Source: Nonomuraea turcica
Lineage (GTDB): Bacteria > Actinomycetota > Actinomycetes > Streptosporangiales > Streptosporangiaceae
Assembly (NCBI RefSeq): GCF_030718205.1
Contig: NZ_JAUZQF010000007.1
Coordinates: forward strand, 372,001 to 436,000
Reading direction: 5' to 3'
Length of the DNA stretch: 64,000 nt
The position numbers and the translations under genes were made by a program. This document shows positions 57,974-64,000 of this stretch, one piece after another. The notes beneath the pieces are model-generated. The model saw only the letters and a list, made by a program, of their open reading frames with translations. It did no database searches and was not told the DNA's origin. Each line of letters opens with the position of its first letter. Within the stretch, counting starts at the first letter, position 1.

Positions 57974-59136
57974 GACACCTCCGCGTAGCGGCCGGCGGGA
58001 CGCGGCAGGCCGAGCAGCCCGCGCAGCGTGGCGGCCTCGTACGCGTGCCGGAACGCCGCGCGCCCGCGCAACTCGGCGGTCAGTCCCCGGGCGATCTGCT
58101 CCAGGTCGTACGGCACCGCCCCTGGGCGCAGCCGGAACCCCTGGATCCCGGCCCGCCGCCACTCCAGCAGCACGTCCGCCAGCTCGGCGGCGGTCCCGGT
58201 GAAGATCGCGGCGTCGGAGACGAGCTCGGCCCCGTCCAGTTCGTCGAGCCGGGCCTTGCGCCCGGCCGCGTCGTCGCCCAGGAAGACGACGAGATCAGCG
58301 AAGATCTTCAGCTCGCCGGACAGCTCTCTGACCTCCTCGACGATCGCGCGGGCCTGCTCGGCCGAGTGCGGCGTCACATACACGAGGTCGGCGCTGCTCG
58401 CGGCGAACTCGTACGGCAGCCGCGCGTGCGCCAGCGCGGTCACCACCGGTCGGCCCTGCGGCGACCGCGGCGTGATCGACGGCCCCTTCACCGAGAAGAA
58501 CCGGCCGGCGAAGTCGATGGAGTGGAGCTTGTCCCGGTCGATGAACCGGCCGGTGGACACGTCGCGGATCTCGGCGTCGTCCTCCCAGCTGTCCCAGAGC
58601 CGCCGCGCCACCTCCACCGCGTCCGCGGCCTCGGCGAACAGGTCGCGCACGTGCGGGTCGGCGGACAGATCCACGCCGCCCGGCCGGTTCAGTAACCGGT
58701 CGAGCGGCGGGAACTCCCGGCGGCCGAAATGCCTCGCCTCCGAGGCCCGCGGGGAGATCTGGGCCCGCCACCCGGCCCGGCCGCCGCTGACGTGGTCGAG
58801 CGTGGCGATGCCGATGGCCACGTGGAACGGCTCGGTGTGCGTGGTGGTGGCCGTCGGCACCAGCCCGATCCCGTTGGTGAACGGGGCCAGCCGGGCCGCG
58901 AGCAGCACCGCGTCGAACCGCCCCCGCACCTGATCAGTACGGTCGTCGTCGCCGTCGGAAGGGGTGGACTGCAATCCCAGGGCGTCCTCGATGGTGACGA
59001 AGTCAAGCAGCCCACGCTCGGCCTCGGCCACGAGTCCCGCCCAGTAGCGGGCCGAGAAGATGTCCGCCGGCGTCTCGCGCCAGGCGGCGGGGTGCCAGCC
59101 CGCGCCGTCCAGCGCCACGGCCAGGTGCAACGTCAT
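57970..59136 (-). CDS. LLM-class flavin-dependent oxidoreductase 2
   Basis: A 388-residue protein: MTLHLAVALDGAGWHPAAWRE, GLLDFVTIEDALGLQ, GIGLVPTATTTHTEPFHVAIGIATLDHVSGGRAGW. It belongs to the NtaA/SnaA/DszA-related branch but is shorter. ATG 59136 overlaps the upstream gene by four bases. Likely cleaves or oxidises a C-S or C-N bond using FMNH2 (family inference). Confidence 0.88.
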   Translation of the reverse strand: MTLHLAVALDGAGWHPAAWRETPADIFSARYWAGLVAEAERGLLDFVTIEDALGLQSTPSDGDDDRTDQVRGRFDAVLLAARLAPFTNGIGLVPTATTTHTEPFHVAIGIATLDHVSGGRAGWRAQISPRASEARHFGRREFPPLDRLLNRPGGVDLSADPHVRDLFAEAADAVEVARRLWDSWEDDAEIRDVSTGRFIDRDKLHSIDFAGRFFSVKGPSITPRSPQGRPVVTALAHARLPYEFAASSADLVYVTPHSAEQARAIVEEVRELSGELKIFADLVVFLGDDAAGRKARLDELDGAELVSDAAIFTGTAAELADVLLEWRRAGIQGFRLRPGAVPYDLEQIARGLTAELRGRAAFRHAYEAATLRGLLGLPRPAGRYAEVS

Positions 59137-60452
59137 GCCAGCTCCAGGTGCTCTCGAAGGGTGGAGCCGGTGTAGCCGGCCCGGAAGGCGCCCCGTTCCT
59201 GCAGCAGCGGCACCACGCTGTCCACGAACTCGTCCAGCCCGCCCGGCGTCAGATGGGGCACGAGGATGAACCCGTCGGCGGCCTCCGCCTGCACGTGCTC
59301 GTCGATCTGCCGGGCCACGCTCTCGGGGGTGCCGATGAACGTCTGCCGCCCGGTCACCTCGATGACCAGCTCACGGATCGACAGCCCCTTCTCCTCGGCC
59401 AGGGCCCGCCACTTGGCGGCCACGGCGGCGCGGTCCTTGATCGGCACCCGGCCCTGGGAGACGCCCTCCGACAGGTCGGGCTCGACCTCCGGCAGCGGAC
59501 CCTCCGGGTCGTAGGCCGACATGTCACGCCCCCACACCTGCTCCAGGAACGCGATCGCGGTCTGCGGCCCGACCTGCTGGCGGCGGATGCGGGCGGCGTT
59601 CTCCGTGGCCTCCTCCTCGGTGTCGCCCAGCGCGAACGTCACCCCGGGCATGATCTTGAGCTGGTGCTGTTCGCGCCCGTACCTGGCCAGGCGGCGCTTG
59701 ACGTCGGCATAGAAGCGCTTGCCTTCCTCCAGCCGGCCGTGCGGCGTGAAGATCACGTCGGCATGGGCGGCGGCGAACTCGCGGCCCTGTTCGGAGTCGC
59801 CCGCCTGGATGATGACCGGGTGGCCCTGCGGGCTTCGGGGCAGCGTGAACCGGCCCTCGATCGAGAAGTGGGCGCCCCGGTGCTCGACCGTCCCGATGCC
59901 GCCATCCCGTACGAACCGGCCCGCCGCCGGATCCGCGACGATCGCGTCCGGCTGCCAGGAGTCCCACAGCTCCCGCGCCAGGCGCACGAACTCGGCCGCC
60001 CGCTCATAGCGCCGGGCGCGGTCGAGGAAGCCGCCGCGGCGGAAGTTCTCACCGGTGAACGCGTCGGAGGTGGTCACCACGTTCCACGCGGCCCGCCCCT
60101 CGCTCAGATGGTCGAGCGTGGACAGGCGCCGGGCCAGTTCGTACGGCTCGTTGAAGGTGGCGTTCACGGTCCCGGCGAGGCCGAGCCGATCCGTCACCGC
60201 GGCCAGAGCGCTGAGCACGGTGAGCGACTCGGGCCGGCCCACCACGTCGAGATCGTGGATGCGGCCCTTGAGCTCGCGCAGCCGCAGCCCCTCGGCGAGG
60301 AAGAAGAAGTCGAGCTTGCCCCGCTCGGCCGTCTTCGCCAGGTGAACGAACGAGGCGAAATCGATCTGGCTGCCGGAGCGGGGGTCGGCCCAGACGGTGG
60401 TGTTGTTCACGCCCGGGAAGTGGGCCGCCAGGTGGACCTGCTTGCGCGTCAT
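59133..60452 (-). CDS. NtaA/SnaA/DszA-family FMN-dependent monooxygenase 1
   Basis: A 439-residue enzyme with the family's hallmarks: HLAAHFPGVNNTTVWADPRSGSQIDFASFVHLAKTAERGKLDFFFLAEGLRLR, LSEGRAAWNVVTTSDAFTGENFRRGG, SPQGHPVIIQAGDSEQGREFAA. Relatives act on nitrilotriacetate, pristinamycin and dibenzothiophene sulfone. Two 4-nt overlaps bind it into the operon. Confidence 0.92.
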   Translation of the reverse strand: MTRKQVHLAAHFPGVNNTTVWADPRSGSQIDFASFVHLAKTAERGKLDFFFLAEGLRLRELKGRIHDLDVVGRPESLTVLSALAAVTDRLGLAGTVNATFNEPYELARRLSTLDHLSEGRAAWNVVTTSDAFTGENFRRGGFLDRARRYERAAEFVRLARELWDSWQPDAIVADPAAGRFVRDGGIGTVEHRGAHFSIEGRFTLPRSPQGHPVIIQAGDSEQGREFAAAHADVIFTPHGRLEEGKRFYADVKRRLARYGREQHQLKIMPGVTFALGDTEEEATENAARIRRQQVGPQTAIAFLEQVWGRDMSAYDPEGPLPEVEPDLSEGVSQGRVPIKDRAAVAAKWRALAEEKGLSIRELVIEVTGRQTFIGTPESVARQIDEHVQAEAADGFILVPHLTPGGLDEFVDSVVPLLQERGAFRAGYTGSTLREHLELA

Positions 60453-61360
60453 CGGCCCCGCCCGTGCGGGGCGTCCCAGGCGGCGGGCAGGCTCTCGGTC
60501 GTCTCCCGGAAGGCCGGGCGCTGGTAGAGGTCGCGGGCGTACGGCCAGAGGTAGGCGAAATCGGTCAGCTCACGCTCGCTGATCAGGTGGCCGCGGTTGT
60601 ACTCGCGGTCGAACCTGGCCAGCGTCACCCAGAGCCGCACATCCGCCTCGGTGATCGTGTCCCCGGTCAGGAAGCGCTGCTCGGCCAGGCGTTCGTCCAG
60701 CCGTTCCAGCGCGGCGACGACCCGGTGGCGCTCCTGCTCGCGATCGTCCTCGGTGGCGGCGCGGGCCACGCGTGAGACGCCGGCGTTGATGTCGTAGTAG
60801 ATCCAGCCGTTCAGCTTGTTGATCTCCGGGCGCAGCGCATCGGGGTACAGGTCGAGCGACGGGTCGGCCCACTGCTCGAACCGGGTGGCCAGGTCGATCG
60901 TGATGTCGGGGAAATTGTTGCTGACGATCCGGCGGCTCTGCCGGTCCCACAGCACGGGAACGGAGATGTGGCCGCCGTACCCTTCCTCGGTCGCCTCGTA
61001 GGCCTGCTCCAGCAGGGTGAAGCCGTTGACCGGGTCTGGGCCCCGGCGCTCTCTGAACGCCCAGCCACGGCCGTCGCGCTCGTCGTCCACGTACGACAGC
61101 GAGACCACATCCTCCAGGCCCTTGAGCTTGCGGACGATCGCGGCGCGGTGTGCGTACGGGCAGACCCAGGCGACGTAGAGGTGGTAGCGGCCGGGCTCAG
61201 CGCGGAATCCGCTGGAACCGTCGGCGGTGATCCGCCCCTGGAACGGGTAGAGGGGGCGGTTCCAGCCGGGCGAGAGGTGCAGGCGGCCCGGGCCGTAGTG
61301 GCCGTAGGCGGCGTGGTCGACGGGGGTCGCGTAGACCGGCGTCTGCGTGGTGATGGACAC
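60449..61360 (-). CDS. Xi-class glutathione S-transferase-like protein
   Basis: A 303-residue member of the ECM4/YqjG group (S-glutathionyl-hydroquinone reductases). The redox Cys67 lies in AWVCPYAHR (CPYA in place of CPWA). Further marks: SVPVLWDRQSRRIVSNNFPDI and GWIYYDINAGVSRVARA. Actinomycetes generally lack glutathione and use mycothiol, so the thiol partner may differ. It is encoded between the flavin reductase and monooxygenase 1, so it could act on a thiol adduct of the pathway. Confidence 0.88.
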   Translation of the reverse strand: MSITTQTPVYATPVDHAAYGHYGPGRLHLSPGWNRPLYPFQGRITADGSSGFRAEPGRYHLYVAWVCPYAHRAAIVRKLKGLEDVVSLSYVDDERDGRGWAFRERRGPDPVNGFTLLEQAYEATEEGYGGHISVPVLWDRQSRRIVSNNFPDITIDLATRFEQWADPSLDLYPDALRPEINKLNGWIYYDINAGVSRVARAATEDDREQERHRVVAALERLDERLAEQRFLTGDTITEADVRLWVTLARFDREYNRGHLISERELTDFAYLWPYARDLYQRPAFRETTESLPAAWDAPHGRGR

Positions 61361-61374
61361 GGGTCCTCCGGGGG

Positions 61375-61887
61375 TCAGGAGTCAGGGTGGGCCAGGAAGC
61401 GACCGAAGCGGCCCTGGTGGTAGAGGAGCGGGCGGCCGGGGCGCTGCACGTCCACCTCGGCCACCAGGCCGACCACCAGGAGGTGGTCGCCGACCTCGGC
61501 TCTCTCATAGGGCAGGCAGATCAGGTGAGCGGAGACGTCCTGCAGCAGCGGCGCGCCCAGCGGTCCGGGCCGCCAGAGGGTGGGGGCGGCGAACCGGTCG
61601 ATGCTCTTGCGGGCGAACCGGGCCGCCAGCTCGGCCTGGTCACTGGCCAGGATGTTGACCGCGAAGTGGTCGGCGGCGCCGAGCCGCGGCCAGGTGGTGG
61701 AGGAACGATCCACATAGAAGGACACCAGGGGCGGTTCGAGGCTGACCGAGGAGAAGGACGTGGCGGTGAGTCCGACGGGAATGCCGTCGTGCTGCGCGGT
61801 GATGACCACGACGCCGCTGGCATGGACGGCGAGCGCCTGCCGGTACTGGTCGGCCGCGACGGCGCGGTCAGGGAGAGTGTCGGTCAT
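61375..61887 (-). CDS. Flavin reductase (FMN) of the monooxygenase system
   Basis: A 170-residue flavin-reductase-domain protein: GVVVITAQHDGIPVGLTATSFSSVSLEPPLVSFYVDRSSTTWP, NILASDQAELAARFA, and GDHLLVVGLVAEVDV. It probably supplies FMNH2 to the five luciferase-like enzymes of the locus. ATG 61887 sits just after a GC-rich hairpin and is the first structural gene behind the Cys leader peptide. Confidence 0.92.
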   Translation of the reverse strand: MTDTLPDRAVAADQYRQALAVHASGVVVITAQHDGIPVGLTATSFSSVSLEPPLVSFYVDRSSTTWPRLGAADHFAVNILASDQAELAARFARKSIDRFAAPTLWRPGPLGAPLLQDVSAHLICLPYERAEVGDHLLVVGLVAEVDVQRPGRPLLYHQGRFGRFLAHPDS

Positions 61888-62078
61888 GCGAGCGCCCCCG
61901 TCCTGTCGGGGTGGCCGGATGTCACTGATGAAATGATCACGAGAGAGTTCCTCACGGGAGTAGGCATGCTCACGCGGCGCCTCGGCGGCTGTCCGGACGC
62001 GGAGACGGATGACGGGCGTGGACGGCGTCGGCCACGCCGGGAGCGAGAGGGTGGGATTCGGCGGCTACGGGTCCGTGA
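61888..62078 (-). promoter_or_regulatory. Attenuator region between leader peptide and flavin reductase
   Basis: About 190 bases with competing stems on the minus-strand transcript: GGCGTGG (62032-62038) can pair with CCACGCC (62015-62021) or, with its inner part, GGCGT with ACGCC (62024-62028/62034-62038); the two are mutually exclusive. Another stem (CCCC/GGGG) lies just before the reductase start. With an upstream Cys-ending leader peptide, this fits ribosome-mediated attenuation responding to Cys-tRNA. A 27-residue ORF (61884-61967, start MPTPVRNSLV) also lies here and overlaps the reductase start by four bases; its reality is uncertain. Confidence 0.5.
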
Positions 62079-62153
62079 TCAACGACACTGCGCGCTGGCG
62101 ACGTGGCCGTAATCCACGTGGGGGCGCCTGGTCAGGAGGAAGCCCTTGCTCAT
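62079..62153 (-). CDS. Cys-type leader peptide (24 residues)
   Basis: Starts MSKGFLLTRRPHVDYGHV and ends AQCR. The RRxHVDxGxVxxAxC-R pattern is the recognised actinobacterial sulfur-gene leader peptide, with a single Cys next to the last residue. Starved ribosomes would stall at that Cys codon. The promoter at 62161-62189 predicts a transcript starting within a base or two of the ATG, so translation would be leaderless. It heads the first organosulfur operon. Confidence 0.85.
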   Translation of the reverse strand: MSKGFLLTRRPHVDYGHVASAQCR

Positions 62154-62160
62154 ACTCACG

Positions 62161-62189
62161 ACGCTAAGCCGCAATCCCCAATAAGTCAA
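62161..62189 (-). promoter_or_regulatory. Promoter of the first organosulfur operon
   Basis: TTGACT (62184-62189) and TAGCGT (62161-62166) on the minus strand with a 17-base spacer, an excellent sigma-70-like promoter. The expected start point is at about 62154, directly before the leader peptide ATG at 62153. Confidence 0.65.
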
Positions 62190-62195
62190 CATTTC

Positions 62196-62210
62196 CTACT
62201 GGTTTAGAGG
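62196..62210. promoter_or_regulatory. Sulfur-locus operator copy S3 (weak)
   Basis: CTACTGGTTTAGAGG, matching the S1/S2 element at about 10-11 of 15 positions, six bases upstream of the -35 box. The position just upstream of -35 would suit an activator. It is the least certain of the three copies. Confidence 0.3.
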
Positions 62211-62372
62211 GTTAGTGCCGGCGGAGCACTTGCCATATCGGGACACAATCCCGCATCATGCCTGGTGGGCTCGACGCCGTACCGAGACGGGCGGGCCCGA
62301 GGGGACCGGGGCTCCAGTGCCGAGAGGAAGGGAGCGGACCGCTACCCGGTGGCACTCCTCAAGGAGACAGCG

Positions 62373-63221
62373 ATGTCGCATCGCCCCGAGTCCCGAGAAG
62401 CCGGTGTCGGTTCGGAGTCCCCGAACCTCGACTTCGCGGGCACAACCCCCTATGAGGACTACGTCCGCGCGGACGTCCTCACCCACCTCCAGCACCCCCT
62501 CTCCGACGACCCCGGAGAGATGGTGTTCCTGGTCACCACTCAGGTCATGGAGTTGTGGTTCACCGTGATCGTCCATGAATGGGAGACCGCCGGCCGCGCG
62601 CTGCGCGAGGACCGGCTGCCGGTCGCGATGGACGCGCTCAAGCGCAGCGTGCGCGAACTCGAGGCGCTGAACGCCTCCTGGCGGCCGCTGTCACAGCTCA
62701 CCCCCACCGAGTTCAACGCCTACCGAGCCGCGCTCGGCGAAGGCTCGGGCTTCCAGTCGGCGATGTACCGGCGGATGGAGTTCCTGCTCGGCGAGAAGTC
62801 GTCGTCCATGCTGGTGCCGCACCGGGGCGCGCCGCGCGTCCATGCGGAGCTGGAGAAGGCGCTGCACCAGCCGAGCCTGTACGACGAGGTGCTGGGGTTC
62901 CTCGCGCGGCGCGGTCACGCCGTACCGCGGGCCGTCCTGGAACGTGATCTGTCGCAGCGGTACGAACCCTCGGCGGAGGTCGAGGAGGTGTGGGCGGAGA
63001 TCTACTCCGGCGATTGGGACGCCGACCTGGCACGGCTCGGCGAGGCGCTGACGGACGTCGGCGAGCTGGTGTGGCGGTGGCGCAACGACCACCTCGTGGC
63101 GACCCGGCGCGCGATGGGCGCCAAGACCGGAACCGGAGGCTCGGCGGGCGTGGCCTGGCTGGAGAAGCGGGCCGTGAAGTACGTGTTCCCCGAGCTGTGG
63201 ACGGCGCGCAGCCGCGTCTGA
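62373..63221 (+). CDS. Tryptophan 2,3-dioxygenase-family protein, divergent
   Basis: A 282-residue heme-dioxygenase-like protein from ATG 62373 behind AAGGAG (six bases). TDO features: TTPYEDYVRADVLTHLQHPL, ELEALNASWRPLSQLTPTEFNAYRAALGEGSGFQS, and KTGTGGSAGVAWLEKRAVKYVFPELW. The usual HQxxELW is TTQVMELW, so the active-site base His (His55 in Xanthomonas TDO) is replaced by Thr. A heme-ligand His candidate remains in NDHLVATRR. No kynurenine-pathway neighbours are present; a specialised heme oxygenase is possible. Confidence 0.8.
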   Translation: MSHRPESREAGVGSESPNLDFAGTTPYEDYVRADVLTHLQHPLSDDPGEMVFLVTTQVMELWFTVIVHEWETAGRALREDRLPVAMDALKRSVRELEALNASWRPLSQLTPTEFNAYRAALGEGSGFQSAMYRRMEFLLGEKSSSMLVPHRGAPRVHAELEKALHQPSLYDEVLGFLARRGHAVPRAVLERDLSQRYEPSAEVEEVWAEIYSGDWDADLARLGEALTDVGELVWRWRNDHLVATRRAMGAKTGTGGSAGVAWLEKRAVKYVFPELWTARSRV

Positions 63222-63257
63222 TCCCACGCATCCGCCGAACTCTCAGGAGCCGATGCG

Positions 63258-63350
63258 CTACACGTTCTTCGCCACTGCGAAGGCCGCTGAGGCGACGATG
63301 AGCAGGATGCCGATGAGGATGACCGCGCGTGTGGTGTAGACGTGACGCAT
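63258..63350 (-). CDS. 30-residue single-helix membrane peptide
   Basis: MRHVYTTRAVILIGILLI followed by VASAAFAVAKNV. One hydrophobic helix (about 9-26) with basic residues on the N-side. CGGGAG seven bases upstream of the ATG and a position 14 bases after the reductase stop support it as a co-transcribed small protein. It could stabilise the membrane reductase upstream. Confidence 0.5.
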   Translation of the reverse strand: MRHVYTTRAVILIGILLIVASAAFAVAKNV

Positions 63351-63364
63351 CGGCGTGCTCCCGA

Positions 63365-64000
63365 TCAGACGAAGACGAATCGTTCGGTGTGGATGTGCGC
63401 CGCCGGTACGCCGAGTTCGGCAAGGGTGGATTCCATGGCATCGAGCATGGGTGGCGGCCCACAGATGAAGAACTGCATCCGCGCGTAGCGTTCGGGGAGG
63501 TGCCGGTGGAGCAAGGCCTGGTCGATGCGGCCCCGTTCACCCGTCCAGCCCTGCGGCGGGTCTTCCAGAACGTGCACCAGGGTGAGGTTGAGCCGTTGTT
63601 GCAGCTGCTGGATCTCTTCGAGAAATGGGGTGTCCTCGAGTGTGCGGCCGGCATAGAACAGCCGGCAGGGCCGCTGGTCATCGCGGTCGGCAAAGGTGCG
63701 GAGCATGCTCATCATCGGGCCGATGCCGATCCCGCCGGCGATCAGTACGAAGCCCGGGCCCTCGTTACGGTCGGGAGTGAAGACGCCGTAGGGGCCGTCT
63801 ACATAGGCCCGGGTGCCGGGTCGCAGTCCCGCCACGCTGTTGGTGAAGTCGCCGATCGCCTTGATGCTCATCTGCACCCTGCCGTCGGCCTCCGCGCTTG
63901 AGGAGAACGAGAAGGGGTGCTGGGTGAGGGCGAAGGGAGAGCGTCCCACCGTGATCCATCCGAACTGTCCAGGCTCGAATCTGAAGCCCTCGTGCCCGAT
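63365..64000 (-). CDS. Ferric-reductase-like/ferredoxin-reductase protein, C-terminal part
   Basis: Partial: the 5' end lies beyond the window. The visible ~211 residues begin IGHEGFRFEPGQFGWITVG and contain the FAD site (HPFSFSS), a VDGPYGVF strand, the NAD(P)-binding GGIGIGPMMSMLRT and FICGPPPMLDAMESTLAELGV, then end RFVFV. This is the FNR module seen after a ferric-reductase-like membrane domain or in free reductases. Internal GTG/ATG codons (for example 63949) are not starts because the FAD motif begins upstream. Confidence 0.85.
   Translation of the reverse strand: MGHEGFRFEPGQFGWITVGRSPFALTQHPFSFSSSAEADGRVQMSIKAIGDFTNSVAGLRPGTRAYVDGPYGVFTPDRNEGPGFVLIAGGIGIGPMMSMLRTFADRDDQRPCRLFYAGRTLEDTPFLEEIQQLQQRLNLTLVHVLEDPPQGWTGERGRIDQALLHRHLPERYARMQFFICGPPPMLDAMESTLAELGVPAAHIHTERFVFV

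Noticed and set aside
1..64000. tRNA, rRNA, CRISPR arrays, insertion sequences or phage genes
   Set aside because: No tRNA TPsiC-type arms with matching acceptor stems, no spaced direct repeats and no transposase or integrase motifs were seen on either strand.

Overview
The window reads as the chromosome of a high-GC actinomycete. GTG starts are frequent, genes are packed with 4-nt ATGA/GTGA overlaps, and Cys-type leader peptides, LuxR and DesK-type regulators and HATPase anti-sigma-like proteins are present. The gene mix (AftB-like GT-C protein, short second ThrRS, many LLM flavoproteins) suggests a Streptosporangiales/Nonomuraea-like organism; that placement is inference. No rRNA, tRNA, insertion sequence, CRISPR array or phage gene was seen.

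1-15.3 kb is a housekeeping and regulatory stretch: a PAP2-like membrane protein (cut by the window edge), two DUF72 proteins, an NAD kinase, a YibE/F membrane protein, CorA, a TAXI-type TRAP transporter with its DUF1850 companion, a short ThrRS behind a hairpin-rich leader, a LuxR regulator, an anti-sigma-type ATPase, a HIGH-motif nucleotidyltransferase, a collapsed alpha-hydroxy-acid oxidase pseudogene, and three poorly characterised membrane proteins.

15.3-33.4 kb is the most unusual region. It holds two DegT/StrS aminotransferases, four amidohydrolase_2-like proteins arranged as two active/degenerate pairs, two large secreted beta-propellers, two DHDPS-family lyases (one with a ~90-residue Pro/Ala-rich insertion), a Gfo/Idh/MocA oxidoreductase, an NAD-dependent epimerase-like protein, a MalEFG-type sugar ABC importer without its ATPase, and one regulator. 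Five copies of a palindrome close to TTACGGTC-N2-GACCGTAA sit at the promoters and tie the operons into one regulon, probably under the regulator at 29037-30242. I read it as an uptake and conversion system for an unidentified (amino)sugar-like or cyclitol-like compound.

33.5-41.4 kb is mixed: an AftB-like arabinofuranosyltransferase, a GH25 lysozyme behind a ydaO/c-di-AMP riboswitch, a DesK-like two-component pair with an ABC-2 exporter, a broken MFS gene and a hexapeptide-repeat protein.

41.5-62.2 kb is one long minus-strand organosulfur-type locus. A near-leaderless Cys leader peptide and attenuator precede flavin reductase, GST, four luciferase-like monooxygenases interleaved with a 23-residue micro-ORF, and a complete Dpp-type ABC importer. 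A second operon follows with another complete Dpp-type importer, a fifth luciferase-like monooxygenase, two CMD/AhpD proteins, a VOC protein and OsmC, and last a TauE exporter. A shared 15-bp element (CYACTNTTTARGTAG-like) lies before each of the three transcription units. The logical flow is import of an organic substrate, FMNH2-dependent C-S/C-N cleavage using reductase-supplied flavin, and handling of peroxide or thiol by-products.

62.3-64 kb: a divergent tryptophan 2,3-dioxygenase-like protein, a 30-residue membrane peptide and the C-terminal half of a flavin/NAD reductase running off the window.
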